A stretch of 64,000 bases of DNA, taken from the NCBI RefSeq assembly GCF_041956535.1, contig NW_027192208.1, forward strand, positions 568,492-632,491. Direction: 5' to 3'. Position 1 is the stretch's first letter. Each line of letters opens with the position of its first letter. Positions 1-12,773 of this stretch are shown here, in pieces. The position numbers and the translations under genes are program-made. The notes under the pieces were generated by a model. The model worked only from the letters and a program-made list of their open reading frames with translations. It was not told the origin of the DNA and did no database searches. The stretch is from Calcarisporiella thermophila CBS 279.70 (Eukaryota > Calcarisporiellomycota).

Positions 1-2375
1 TCGCTTCTGATGAGGTGTCTCGTTGTCGTGGGTGCAATCCATGAAAAGTGCATGCGGAGTCGAGCCGGAAAGTGGGATTTTGACGCAAGGTTCGACCGCC
101 CCGGTCCTGGGATGGACGCACTCGGAATACTCGGTCAAACAGTCCATGTCCATCGATCCGACAGGTTTCCCGCCATGACGATGTAAAAGCCGGCTAAGCT
201 CTCGTGGATCCCAGGCCTGCATCGCCTCGCGTATCAATGAGGTAATGCCCAATCGCGAAACAAATTTCACGTCCATGGTTTCGGAGCCCGTGAACAACTC
301 TGCTACCACGTACAGATCCTTTCGCACTCGCCGTGCCGCATCTAAAAAGTACTCGGCGACATGAATAGGGGTCGAGTGGCAATTGTCTATACGGAAGCCA
401 TGGAAGAGCGAGGCGACTTTTTCAGTGTAGAGTCGCATATGCTCCCACAGCCAAGGGTTATCGTCCGGCGAACGGCCGTATCGTAGTTTGACGCAGTCGC
501 CCCACACGATGACCTCTCTTCGCAGATACGCCTGTGACTCGTTCGATGCAAAATCTTGAAGTGGGTTCGCATTCCAAATCCATCCGTTATTAGCTAACAT
601 AAGCTCTCCCTCCTGACGAGACCGCGTCCGCTCGTCATCCTTCGGTAACCGCGTAAAATAGGTTTCAATCAACGGTGCCTCTCGTGTGATCTCCCCGAGA
701 TTAGGCCCATCTTTAGCAAGGCGAGTATAGGCGGCACGATTGGCAACGTTCTCTATAATAGCTTTGGTGTCATCGTCATACTGTATGTAGAGCGGCAAAT
801 TCACTTCATTGAGTAATGCATGATAGCGCTTGCAAACACGATCAACCTCCGCATCCTCTCTCTCAAGAGCCTTCATGAACGCCAATGCCTTGTGTACGTT
901 GATTTTTATCCCGAACCGTTTCCCTAATCGTCGCTCTTCTGTAGCATCCTGCGCCAATCGATCTGCTAATTGCTTCAGTGTCATATTTTGCAATTCCTCC
1001 CTCGAATATACCTCCGAGTCATACTCTTCCCCTCGCTCGATCGCTCCCCGCAACTCAGCCACAGCGGACTCGACATCAACAACATAATACTCCCACAATC
1101 GGATTTTTTTGATAACTTCGTCCTTGGCGGCATCCATCACCTTGTCAAGGTCAGCACGTGTAGTGAGAACAGTAGGAAGACCTAGTTCTTTCAGGCGTGC
1201 GGAGAAGTCCAGAAAAGCGGTATCTAGCTCGTATGCAGGCGCTAAATGCGGCGAATTGATCAAATTGTAGCCTATATTAGCAAATAGTTTGAGTATTAGA
1301 GTGTATTGAAAAGCCAATGCGTTAGGCGCATATACCAGCTTCTGGGTGTTCCAATAGCCATTCAGAATTATGTGCCGTATGATTCCAAACCACATCAGAC
1401 AGGCAGTTTAATCCAAATTCATTCCTAACTCTTTCCAACGTTCGTCTCATAATCTCGAATCTTTCCTCCTTCGTCTTCCATGCGCCCGGCTCTTCGTCGG
1501 CATACAAATCATGTGAAAAGTCAAGCTGATCTGCAATTGAATATGGGGAATCCGAAGCCCCGCGCACTTGAAGCGGTACGAAATGGACCCAATTGTATCC
1601 AGCAGCCTGGAGCGCGCGTAGGTGAGGGGCCCACTGAGGGAAGGGACCAAGCCACTTGGCTATAACCGAGGCAATAACTATCCCGTCCAGAGGGAGAGGT
1701 TGCCACTCATCCATTCCCCCGCTCTTTGGAGTGATGTTAGAACTCAAGCTGGAGAACGATGGAGAAGGCCTTGCGCGGAGCCGAGGCTCGACCATAAAAT
1801 GCCCAGAATCGGAGCGTTCGATTTTATGTGGTTCTGTCCAGTTTTGATATTCAATAAAATATTCATACGCCCCAGACTCTTCTATTACTAGATCGCAATA
1901 GCCGTCCATGGAGGGATCATCTTTGAATCTGCCAGGCAAATTGGATTTCTTTTAGGTTTTTTTTTTTTTTGCTTCCATATTTCTCATCTTTAGGTACTTA
2001 CTCTAACTTGTGGAACTTCTTTCGATCGAACTCGCCACTAATTAAATGAAAATGTATACACATTAATAACATGGCATAGGCAGGGAAATTGCATGTATTC
2101 AGACTTACCCCTCTACTGGATAGTTTGTAACCAGCCTTCCTCCACGCGATGCCAACGAGCCCACCACGATTTTGAAGCGCAGGATGTAAGCTTGTTCCGG
2201 CGGGCCTAGCCGAACATACTTTTCGAGTGGGAAAAAGAGAAACAAAGCGCGTCACATTAGCGGGAGCCTCGCTAGGGATTCTGGCAAATAATGCTCACCT
2301 TTTTGGCATCCTCGGGCGACCCATCGTCGCCGAGCTCTAAAGTATAGACGACAAGCTTGTCTTGTAATAGTGTCA
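1..2375 (-). CDS. GDB1: Glycogen debranching enzyme, N-terminal part (gene runs off the window)
   Basis: This enzyme removes glycogen branches with an N-terminal 4-alpha-glucanotransferase and a C-terminal amylo-1,6-glucosidase; only the N-terminal portion is in the window. The start at 2375 gives a protein beginning MTLLQDKLVVYTLELG. Exons are about 2299-2375, 2109-2218, roughly 2001-2038, then from near 1920 down to about 1336, and on from about 1264 to the window edge. Recognisable blocks are TNYPVEGGEFDRKKFHKLE, the HFVPLQVRGASDSPYSIADQ region, SDVVWNHTAHNSEWL (GH13 region I), YNLINSPHLAPAYELD, GFRIDNCHSTP (region II with the catalytic Asp) and VVAELFTGSE (region III with the acid/base Glu). 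The intron near 1921-2000 looks out of frame at its first AG, but the CTGGCAG acceptor at about 1921-1935 restores phase. The family assignment is firm. Confidence 0.95.
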
Positions 2376-2999
2376 TTAACGATGTGGTTTATTACGAGGA
2401 GGGATAGAAGTAGAGAGAATGTTATATAAAAGACCAGGAAATGGCCTACGCCTTTCTTCTTTTAGCTCCTCGTTCCTAATTTGGTTGACAATTCAAAACT
2501 CCGAGGAAAAGAATGATTTTCGAGATCTGGATAAAGATAGGGGAAATAGGTTCAATCGAGGTCACCATCGAGCTTATCGGCCCATCGAATTGGGTAATGA
2601 GAGCGCCATGCGTCAACCTCTTCCTAAGAATATTGTGTTGGTGGGAAGAAAGAGAGTGAAATTGGCAAGTCCTCCTTTAGTCAGCTACTCAATGAGTCAA
2701 TCAACAATTTACTCAGCCATTTCTGCAGATCAAATTTGTTGGATCAAGGAGTAAAAAAAATTTTTAGAGGAAAATTAGGTGGTAAAGGAATAATCCAAAG
2801 AGCATCTAATCTACTGATAATTTATGGGGAGAAAGTAGGAAAATACCAGGAAAAAAAAATAGAGCGAATTCTCAATGAAATGTAATTTTGTTTAGTTCAA
2901 TAGAACAAAATCATATATATCAACCAGAGACCGGGGATAATATAACAGGGATGAAAAGGGCTCGATATACACACTATTAAATATCTCAAATGGATTCCG
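2376..2999. other. Intergenic, between SEC7 3' end and GDB1 5' end
   Basis: This 620-bp AT-rich spacer should hold the GDB1 promoter and the SEC7 3' end. A 111-codon open frame on the plus strand (2419-2754) has no recognisable domain, is rich in compositionally random residues and starts only about 45 bp from the GDB1 start, so I do not call it a gene. Confidence 0.5.
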
Positions 3000-5900
3000 T
3001 TACACCTTCTGCGTCACAAAGCTGGCTCCAACTTGCAGGAGAACATCCTTAAGGGCTAGCCTCACACTCTTGTCAAGGTCAAGTGTAAGTAGCCCGACCA
3101 ACAGGGGATACAGGTTCGGGAGATTCTTCTTGAACTGAGAATAAAAGAGAATGAAATGTCATTGGAGATTCCGTAGAGATAACGCAACAATCTAAACCAC
3201 TTACATCCTTCTCCCCGAACTTGGTTAATGACTGTAGGATCGAGAGAATGACTGGCGTCCAAGCAACAATGTTACGCGATTTCATCTCTGGGTCAAATGC
3301 TTGGAATTCGCTCAGGATATGCTGGCATAATCTGTCGAAAGAAACCATAAGTTTCACAACGAAACCCATGGCATCACAGCTAAATGAATACTTACGGCAT
3401 CAGGTTTGCCTCCACTAACTCTTTCTTTTCCGATCGCCCCGGCGTCGAACTCGTGTAGATATTAAGCATCAGGTTCACATAGCATGAGGCACTCAGGGTT
3501 TCTTGTTTAAGCAGGTTCGGTAGTGATTTCATGAAGCCTGTCGAAAATTTAGTCGATAAAAAGAAAAGAGTCAGGATGGAGTAGATGTTACAAAAGACTA
3601 CATCTCGACATTCACCAAGCTTCCACAAGTTGGTCCGCAAGTTAACATTCTCGTTGAAGCTACGCGCAAATAAGTAAGACTGACGCACCGATTCTGCAAG
3701 TTCGAGCAAACGATCAACGGGAGCCGCCTCAACCACAGTTGGATTGTTGAGTAGATCATAGAGCGTCTGCACCAGCAACAGTTGCAGTACGCATTTGACT
3801 ACGATCTGCTGGAACACACGGCGACGGCCATCGCTCGCTTGGTCATTTGCGGTCGGCGAGAAAGAGGTAAGCGTGGTGTGATTGGATGCCGTAGGGCTGT
3901 GCAGAGAAGGAGCTTCCGCAGATGCTTGCTCGTCTGCTCCTATGTTCCGAGAGAACTTGAGAACGGTCAAATCTCGACACAATCCGAAACAAACTTACCT
4001 TCAGGGGTAGCTTCAGCCTTGGGAATTGTACTCGATTGAACAGCCCCTTCTATCCGGGACGACTTCTCGACATCAAACAGCTCGTGTGGAGCGGTAGAAT
4101 CGAGTAAATATCCAAAGGTAGTGCATATCTGCTGCCACGCGTCATCGTCTAACTTCTCTACATTCGACTCAACTAGCTGTTGCAAACATGTGCATCCGAT
4201 TCTGGACAATGTGTCATTGTCTAATACGAAAAAAAGAAAAAGCAATGAAGTTTCTTCCTGCCAAAAACCATCTCCTCAGAGAACCCTTTTACCTTGCAGA
4301 ATGCAAGCTGACAAAAGATCCAACACTTGCTCCGTCATCATCTCCAGGCGACTATAATAATAGGTGTACAGGTCGATAAGATTTCGCAGCGCTTGAATCA
4401 GCGTGGTGGATAGCCACACGCTCATGTCCTCGTGGCTCGAAAACCGCCCCACTCCTCCCGACCTGATATCATCAAAAATCGGGAACACTGCTTGGCGACA
4501 GATAATGTCCCAAAAATCGCGCGAATAAGTATAACCATACTCCTTGAGGGTATCGAAGAGGTAGGTGAGCGCTCTACCGTACAAATATTTTAATAAGTTA
4601 AAAACTGATCCATTTGGAAGGACGTGATACCAAGCGCAGATACCTTGTTCTCACTTCGAGATCCTCGGCATTCATGATAACTTCCTTGAAACCGAATAGG
4701 ATCGGGAACCAAAACTTAACCTTGGGAGGGTCGTTCTTTGAATTGTCGGCATCCGGGGGTGTCAGAAGAGCATTAAGCTGGGACTCGGAGAGGTCGCTCA
4801 AACGTGTGATCATTTGCCGGATCATTTCAATTGAGTGAAGACTTCAAGATAGAAAAATTCAACCCATTGTGCCCATAACAGATTTAATGGCCTATGATTT
4901 GCATACCTGATCTTTTGAAACCTCTTGTTTTTTCCGAACTCGCTCAAGCAACGAATAAAGTCATCGTACACTCCAGTGCTGATTACTTCCTGGAACCGGT
5001 CCTTGAACAGACCCTTCACAATGTCAAAAGACATGGAGACAATTGTTTCTAATTCAATAGGAAAAAAGAAATTAGGTATTTCGATCATCTCTCCCGCTAA
5101 GAGGTATAGGCAGGCTTACCGGTGGGCTCTCTTGCAGCTTTTGCAAACACGCTGACCATGGTTTGCCACCCAGATTTTAGCCGATAACCACGGCTTTGAA
5201 TCATTTGCTGCAGACACCGTAGAATCTAAAGCGGAATACCGAATTATACTTGGCAATTCCTCGCGATGTATCCATTAAACTTCACATACCATATCCTTGA
5301 TGCTTGTATCAGGATTGTTCACCATAATGTACTCGAATGGTTTCAAGAAATCCTTCTGGAATTTGAAATGGGTCAGCTCCTCTTTTTCTAAGAACTTGAT
5401 CGACAGCTGCCGGAGGGAGTCCAGTGCGAAGAAGGCAATGTTAAAGTTTGAAGAACATCCAACCTAAGGACAGTGAAGTGAAAAACAAAAAATCCAATGA
5501 GTTACTCTTTCAAAGGAGATAAAATAGTGCCGAAAATAACCTGGTTAAAATGTTCTCCCAAAATTGCCCAAATGTTTGACCATTCCATCCGAATACGATT
5601 CATGTTATAATAGGAAATCTCGACTAATTTCTGAAGACTGAACATACGAGGATGTTCTGCCATGGCAGAAGATTGAATTTCTTCCCATGACACGGCACTC
5701 AGTGATCTAACAAAATCAACAATTGCCTCCTACACAAATGGGTACAGACATTTTCAAAATTCCCACTCATGGAAGCAATCAACCAATTATAAACGTTACC
5801 CCCGATAACTGCGTAGTGGACGTAAATATCCGGTCTACAGTCATTACCAACTGCAGCGATTTGCTTTCTACGACGACCTCCTCGTCGAATGCAATCTAAA

Positions 5901-8900
5901 TTCAAAAAATATATCTCAGAAGATTAGAGAGAGGGAGAAAACAGTCTCGTGGTGCCTACCGTCGATCCATGCTTTCCAGAGACCTTTCTTGTCGCTTGAA
6001 TCGATTTCCTCCCCGAGGCCGCCTCAAACGAAGAAGATTTTCTGTCAGCAGAGAAAGGAAGAAAACTTTAGAGCCAAATGAGCAAGGGGCATTCTATGGA
6101 GATACATACGTGGGTACCCGTCTGGCGTTCAGCAAGTCCGGCACCGAGTCCTGATCTACCCCATTGCTGATCAATTGGAACCGCTCTAACTGGCTCACGC
6201 AAGTCAGCACTTCTCGCCATGAACCTTTGAGATAGTTGCTCTCTGTGAGCGCAATATCGAGCAGGGTCTTAATTGCCTCCACATTCTTGGTCTTCATTTC
6301 GCCCAAGTTGTTGAGGAACGTGAATTTAGCAAGCGTGGTGACAAATGCGTTTCGCTCTAGCTCCATATCAAACAAGCAGATGACCCGGATGGCGTGACGG
6401 AACCCCTCAAGACACAGCCCAATCACCTCCATATCCTCGGATTCCTGGAGTGGGCCGGACAAACCAGCCAGAAAGGCCATCCACGCCACCTCGAACATAG
6501 GTCGTACGTGCTCCGCGTGGGAGGCACTGTAGAAAGTGACTGCGGATGTGTTCGAGCGTTGGCCTCCTTTTCGAGATCTTGATCGAAGCATGCTCTTGAA
6601 TAGCGCCTGGAAGAAGAGGAGGAGAATCAATATGGTTACGAATTGAGAATCTTAGAGAACCATAATCATATTTTACCTCGGTTTTGGAAGCCATTTCTTC
6701 GGAAGCGATCTGTAACGCCTCTCTCCTCGCATCACGACCCAATAGAGCCACGTTAAAATTGGATGTGCCGGAGGGTATCATGTCCTGCTCGTCCTTCATC
6801 TTGATCTCGTTCTCATTGATTTCATCATAGATACCGCTGAGAAACTCCTCGGGCAAGTCAGCGTTATCGTTGATTCCTCGGTTATTCTTAATAAACTCCG
6901 CCTTGGTCATGCGCCGCTTAATCTGAGGGCTATGTAAATCTGTATTGAGCATAATTACTGAATACGCAAGCACGTATGCGGTATCTAAGGTATCAGAGGA
7001 TCCATGATTGTGTTAATAAAATGTAATGGTAAACCACCCCACATACATGGCGACTAGGTCTACTTACCGGCATTGGCGAATGCATCCGGGTTCCCATCCA
7101 CGTATCGCTCAGCAAACTTGAGCATAAACCGATCGATCTTCTGTGCTTCACCAGGTAGCCGGAACGCCTGTAGAAAATGCCGCAATGCCGCGGTGAACTT
7201 CATATTTATGAAATTCATTTGGTCGACAAAAGCGTGCATGATCGCAATATTTTTCGGCTCTCTACAAAAAATCAAATTATACATTTTAAAAAATTCAAAA
7301 TTCATTACAAAATCTCGTGCAGGTAATATACCCTTCGCCCAAATACTCGCCAATCATCGCCTTGTTTAGCCCCTCGGTATAGAGCAAGAATTTTGCGATA
7401 TCCTTGGGGGAGTCGCTCTGAATAAGCCCGACCTCAAGCAGCTGTTCAATTCCTTTCTTGGGCTTCCAGTTGAAACGCTTAATGCTCTCCCGTAAGAGCT
7501 GCTTTCGATGCTTCAGATTGCCGAACTGCTCTGGGTCGTCCACCGCCACCGAAGTGCTGGAAGAGTTGGGCGAAGGGCGCAAATTAGGGGCTGAGCTGTT
7601 GGATGAATAATTATTCGAGTTCGTCGATGAAGACACTTCTGGCGGCTGTGCCACGCCACCATTCAATATCTCCTCGCTATTGCGTGCCTCGGCCTCCATG
7701 CAAGCATTAGCACCTGCAGCGGACTCCTCGCCAATCTTGTTGCACCATAAGACAAGCGAGCGAAGCACGGCAACTAGGGACTCTAGGGAGCGGTGTTTGA
7801 GCACAAGTTCGTTAGGCTCGGCACCAGATGTGTTTGCCGCATTCATACTTGTCGTGGACAAGGTTGGGGGCATATGGAAGTGAGCTTGGTTGGAGCTGGA
7901 GAAAATGGATAGATTGGTGGAGGATCCGGAGGCAGAGCCACCAGGAAGGCTCACAGATGCATCCCTTTCCTTCTCCTTTTCTCTCTCTCGCTCTCTCTCC
8001 CTTTCCCGCTCCTTCTCCTTTTCCTTCTCAGTGAGCACGATGTGAGTCGTGGTTATCTTGGACATCGCATTGACCAAACTTTTGATATACAAACGGGCAT
8101 CACTTCATGTCCCAAGGGAGCGAAAAATACAGACTTAAAATATACGTACCGCTCATAAATATTGTCCAGCGATTCCTCGCAATCATAATTCAGGTAGAGC
8201 TCGACCAAGGTCTGGGGATCTTCGCAGATTTTCAAAATGGCTTTGAGAAGGGAATGCCGCTGTTGCTGAGAAGAGGCTGTTCGGGACTCCAGAATCGGGA
8301 GAAAGATCTCATTGAAGAAGACGGCAATTTCTTTCTAATAGTGGAGGAGAAAAAAACAGTAGGGCGACGATAAGTACACCGAATAGAAGCCTAAATGAAT
8401 GTTTGGACGAGAGACCTTCAAGAATTTCCTAAGCTCCTGGATAACCAGTGAAAAGATCTCCAAAGAAGTTTCGAAAACCTGAGGCACCAAGGAAACAGCA
8501 TTCCTGCTCAAGCTGAGGCACAAATATTGCTTCACAGCCTCGATGAAGGGAGTGCCCCTACTGCTCTCGCTCGAAGACGTGATTATGACCGAGGTAGAGG
8601 AAAAGAGGTGCATATATGATGAGAGGATGGTGTGGATGAGGTGGAGAGAAAGAAGCTTCGAGCGCATCGAGTAGGATTTCAGGTCGGTTTCGCTTGATAA
8701 AATTACAAAACAAGAATGAATAGTTTAGTGGAAACGCCTCAGCAACAACCACAATGCTATATATCACCTGTCGCCGTAGAGGTTTTTCATCGAAAGCTTG
8801 CACAGAGAGCGGAATACGAGAAAGGCGTCTTTGGCAAAAAGGGTTTTGGGTGACTCTCGCGGAGAGTCGGTTCGTTCTGTAGAAACCAAGTCTAGTGATT

Positions 8901-10602
8901 TGCGTTCCTCGAATGTTTTTCTAAGAAGTAGTAATTGAAAATGTCATAAGTCGAATACCCTTTCAACTCAGGAAAAATAAGAAGAGCTTATTTACAGTGA
9001 GATTTTGTTGTCCTCTAGCTCCTGCTTGGCCACCTCAGAAATCACTTCATCGCTGGTTGCCTCTATGGAACTTTTTTCTACTATGATGCTAGAATTTTCC
9101 GGCGAAACTTCCCCTTGATCGGCATTCGAGACTTCTTCGACTTTCATATCCTGGTCTATCGCCTCCTTGGGAGGAATGGACTCCGGGCCTTTATCATCCT
9201 GCTTTGCTTCATCTTTCTCCTCCGGCGCCTGTGAGCTCTGCGGGTCGGTTTCGGCAATTTCTACAGCCGAGGTAGTCTCTGAAGTCTCGGCAGCAATTTC
9301 TGTAGCTACTACTTGAAGTTCTTGAGAAGGTATTTCGATTGTTTTGCCATTAGTGCCGTTCTCAGCTCCATTAGTGGCCTCTACATTGTCGTCCTTATCG
9401 ATAGCTTCTTCCACAGCTTCTACAGATGATTCAGTAAGCGCTTGGTTGTGCCCATTAAGGGGCTCCTCGATGATAGTGTTAATGCTTGGAGACACCTCCA
9501 AATTATTTTCTTCGGGCTCTTTCATATCGGCTTGCTCATTGGTATCCTGCTCCACACTGTTTGCAGGAGTCTCTACTGCATCTTTTTTTTCCTCAGCTTT
9601 TAATTCTCTATCCTCTGGAGTTTGGCTTTTGAGCGACTGCTTCTCTGAATCTTCCGCTTGGGAAGGCAAGTCCTGTGTGGACGCAGAAGACCCTGGCTGT
9701 GGAACAGGTACACGTCCAAATACCTGGTGTACCATCTGTGTTAATGTGCCCTGAGCCACGACTTGATTTGCTGAGTTGCGTGAGAGAAGGAAAATGTTAT
9801 AGGTGGTGCGCACTGCCTTTAATAATGCAGATTGATGAACGGTGACGATGGTCGAAGAGACCGCCGCCGACAATGCCTATTAGAATGAGGGGGAAATGAA
9901 AAAGGTTAAATAAAGCCAACTAGGAAAAGAACCATTCTAAATATTTACCTTGATAATCTGGAGCTGCACCTTCTCGTCCGTATTTTCCCCTACGAAACAA
10001 TCACATACGACATCAACCGCATGATCTAATAAGGGCCTTGTTATTTTTTTGGTCGCTGATATATCCCCCTTTTTTGCCTCATCCGATTGCTTTGAGCCAT
10101 TCGCAGCCCCTGCGGAATTTGCTGGCACCTCCTCTACTTCGTCATCCCCAATAATGTATCCATATGATATCAGCTTTCCAATGCAATCTACTGCAATGTT
10201 CATGAGCGCTTCGGAGCGGGTCTCACATGCAAGTCGCAGTGGACGGAAGATAATTCGCGCTCTGTTTTTTTTTAGAATGCCAAGCGATTAATACTGAGAA
10301 TTTGTGTCATTTATAAATCTTCATGTGCAATCACCTCTCTGGACTATCGTCCTGCGATTTTATGTGTTCTGAATTAAATACAATGGTTAGCCACCATCAT
10401 CTAGTTGGATGCAAAAACCTAGCTTACCTAGTGCATTCCCAACAGCCTCTTTCAAGGCTTTATTCCGTTTTGCCTCTTTGCTAGCAGCGATCTGCTCCAG
10501 GGCATTCGTAATGAATACGCGGCCCGATACGACCGAGCCTGGTGTGGGTGGATAGGCCTGCTCAGGGAGCCTAGAAGTGGTAATTCGAGGTGGTTGGGCC
10601 AT
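3000..10602 (-). CDS. SEC7: SEC7/BIG-type ARF guanine nucleotide exchange factor
   Basis: A large Golgi ARF-GEF that loads GTP onto ARF to start vesicle budding. The gene has many introns. The first ATG is at 10602 ([15 protein letters not shown]); the open frame extends upstream only from a TTG. In order it shows the DCB domain (10.6-9.75 kb, with VQLQIIK and [13 protein letters not shown]), an acidic low-complexity insertion (about 9.7-9.0 kb), the HUS region with a [12 protein letters not shown] box near 8.17 kb, and the catalytic Sec7 domain (about 7.5-6.8 kb). The Sec7 domain carries [14 protein letters not shown], with the glutamate finger, and [19 protein letters not shown] repeats run to the C-terminus (ending [11 protein letters not shown]). 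A Lys/Glu/Arg dipeptide run and a Ser/Asn-rich linker lie between HUS and Sec7 (about 8.03-7.55 kb). The exact exon edges in the HDS part were not all fixed. Confidence 0.95.
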
Positions 10603-11054
10603 TGTGGACTGCGGTACTGCGTCCGACGTCAAGATTCAATTACAAGAGTGCGCGCGGATTCTTGTAATGAAATGTGCTAATGAAATGGCGATGCAGTAAG
10701 GACTAAAAGAGATCGAGTTATTTGGTATCTACTGCGAGCTGAAAAAATAGGTTTGTATTGCGGGCGCGTCCGCTTTAAAACAGGGTGACTAATTTAAACC
10801 GTCAATCTCCTCTGCTCCAGGCGATGAAAAAAGTCAAACTATCTGAGAGAGGGATAAGCGAACAATTGGCCTCCTAGATCTCTTCAATCTTACTTCTGGA
10901 TGACTTGATGAAATAGATAACATGTATATATATAGATTAGCTTGCACTCCTGGCCTCCTCCTCGATTTCTATCGAGTGGCTTTCTCCCTGTGACTTGACA
11001 CAGATGGAAATTTCTCAGAGTAGAACATCACTTCATCGCGAATTTTATTTTCAA
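10603..11054. other. Intergenic, SEC7 promoter and DPH5 3' flank
   Basis: About 450 bp between two genes on the same strand. I see no RNA gene or repeat. It presumably holds the SEC7 promoter and 5' leader. Confidence 0.5.
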
Positions 11055-12224
11055 TTACAACTTAGGAAAATCCCTTTTCAATATCTCGTCAAACCGGTCC
11101 GGATTCACGGCAAACGGACGCATGAAATCGGCCTCTAGAGCATGCAGTCTGCTTCCAACAATAACCAGTGAGTGTAGGGGACCCCCCAGATCCACATCGA
11201 GCAGCTCCTTTAGCGTCCCCACCGCAAACTGCTCTGTGTCGGTGCCGATGCGAGCGCAGCCAATCGCCAACGTGTCGGCCCCATAGACTAACGATTAATA
11301 GTGGAACATCAGCTTTTGACAAAAATGTACAAGTAGAAAAATTGGAGGGAAAAGACAGGGGGACAGAGGGAATAAGGGCTGGCCAAAACACATTTTTCCA
11401 AGATATTTACCATTCTCTCCTCTCTTCTCCTCAATTTCAAGCAGCTGCTCTGCCGCCTGGTTCACTGTCATATACCGTGGTGGCTCATATATTTTTCGGC
11501 CCCTGGCCATATTCTCCCAGCTCTGTTCTTTCACCTTGATGTCTTGAAGAAAATCAGCTGTTCATCCCTTTGAAACCACCATATACAAATCTACCCTACC
11601 TAATAAACAAAGCGTGTGCAATCCAATGGCCCTATTTTCTTTGATGCGATCATAGAAGCTGTCGGGCCTCCAATTTTCATGAAAGAACACGATGGAGATT
11701 GTCTGGCCAAAGTTGTAGAGTTGTAGTCCGCAAGATCCGATGGCGTTCATTATCGATGCGTTATGGATGGACCGAACAGGGATATTTAACTCCTTGGCAC
11801 GAAGAATGAGGTCCGTATGTGTTGTAGCACTAGACAAACCAAAAACGAAACGGAAAGCTAAGGGTGGTCCACTCTTCACTCTTTGGCCTCTCATCTTACC
11901 CGTATGGATCGCCAACCACCAAAAAACCCACGTCTATTTTGTCAGCATCCTTTAGAATGGCATCGCTCTCTTGCTCCACCATTTCTCGGTCGGCAATGAC
12001 GATCTCCTTTCCATAGTATGCCTCCTTTAATAAAAAAAAGACCCTTGAGTCCTATCAGTCCATTCCACAGTGGAAGCATCCATCTTTACCAGCTTCTCTT
12101 TCTCCACCATCAGGATGCTGGTGTAGGCTTCTAGATAAACACGCTCACATTTCCGAACTGCCTCCAGTCCCTTGACCGTGATGTCTCTTTCGTCTGAAAG
12201 CCCCAAGCCTATCACGTAAAGCAT
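11055..12224 (-). CDS. DPH5: Diphthine methyl ester synthase (diphthamide pathway)
   Basis: This cytosolic SAM-dependent methyltransferase acts in the second step of diphthamide formation on translation elongation factor 2. The protein starts [19 protein letters not shown], the classic start of the family (SAM-binding Rossmann-like tetrapyrrole-methylase fold). It continues through [40 protein letters not shown], the [17 protein letters not shown] block and [19 protein letters not shown], then [19 protein letters not shown] and [12 protein letters not shown] near the C-terminus, which ends FPKL. It has five or so exons separated by short introns at about 12.02-12.09, 11.83-11.90, 11.54-11.60 and 11.29-11.41 kb. 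The length (about 285 residues) fits the family. Confidence 0.96.
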
Positions 12225-12333
12225 TCTGCTCTAATGAAGTGAATGCAATAATAATAATTAAATTATCGATCCAAGGATATTTGAACTCCGAAAGGAAGTA
12301 AAAGTAAATATCTAAGCCGCAAGGGCTCAATGT

Positions 12334-12370
12334 TAGATTAGCGTTGTGAATAATTCACAACGCTAATCTA
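12334..12370. repeat. Perfect palindrome, 17-bp arms
   Basis: TAGATTAGCGTTGTGAA (12334-12350) is followed by a three-base loop and then its exact reverse complement (12354-12370). It lies about 110 bp upstream of the DPH5 start and directly abuts a second palindrome. Perfect arms of this length are unlikely by chance. Confidence 0.95.
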
Positions 12371-12418
12371 CGTCAGCAAAAATAAAATACAATTTTTGTA
12401 TTTTATTTTTGTCGACGT
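12370..12418. repeat. Imperfect palindrome, 23-bp arms with two mismatches
   Basis: The left arm (12370-12392) starts ACGTCAGC and continues with an AT-rich tract. The right arm (12396-12418) is its reverse complement except at two adjacent positions. The loop is three T residues. The 12334-12370 palindrome ends where this one begins, so the two could fold as back-to-back hairpins. Confidence 0.92.
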
Positions 12419-12469
12419 AGCTGTAGGAAAAGGATATTAATGAAATTTTGTATTTATATATTTTAGTAT

Positions 12470-12682
12470 GGGTAATTTTATTTGTACCCGGATATAACTA
12501 TTAATTACCGCTAGGTCGGTTAATTACTGCTAAGTTGGTTAATTATTTTGTTTTATTTAACAGCAAGCACACTTTGGGTAATTCTATTTGTACTCGGGTA
12601 TAACTATTAATTACCGCTAAGTTAGTTAATTACTGCTAAGTTGGTTAATTACTTCGTTTTATTTAACAGCAAGCCACACTTT
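12470..12682. repeat. Tandem duplication of a ~106-bp AT-rich unit
   Basis: Two copies stand head to tail (12470-12575 and 12576-12682). Both start GGGTAATT, contain three internal TTAATTAC-type subrepeats with GCTAAGTTGG, and end in an ACAGCAAGC-ACACTTT segment. They differ at roughly ten positions and one single-base indel. The unit sits between the palindromes and the transposase relic. Confidence 0.92.
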
Positions 12683-12773
12683 TACTTTTGTTACTCACGC
12701 ATCAAATTAAAATTTTATTATTTTCAAGTTGAGCGTAAGCCTTTATAATTTTTATCTTTACTCCTTTGTAAAG

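Larger units (their letters stand above)
12225..12728. other. AT-rich accessory spacer with palindromes and a tandem repeat
   Basis: This stretch upstream of DPH5 carries two adjacent palindromes and a 106-bp tandem duplication, annotated separately. No gene is visible in it. Its composition (AT-rich, TTAATTAC-rich) differs from the coding-dense flanks and suggests inserted or decayed mobile DNA. Confidence 0.6.

Noticed and set aside
1920-2000. Apparent frameshift in the debranching enzyme
   Set aside because: Using the CTGGCAG acceptor instead of the first AAAAG restores phase and keeps the conserved FKDDPSMDGYCDL segment.
2419-2754. 111-codon plus-strand frame upstream of GDB1
   Set aside because: No domain or coding-like composition, and it starts about 45 bp from the divergent GDB1 start.
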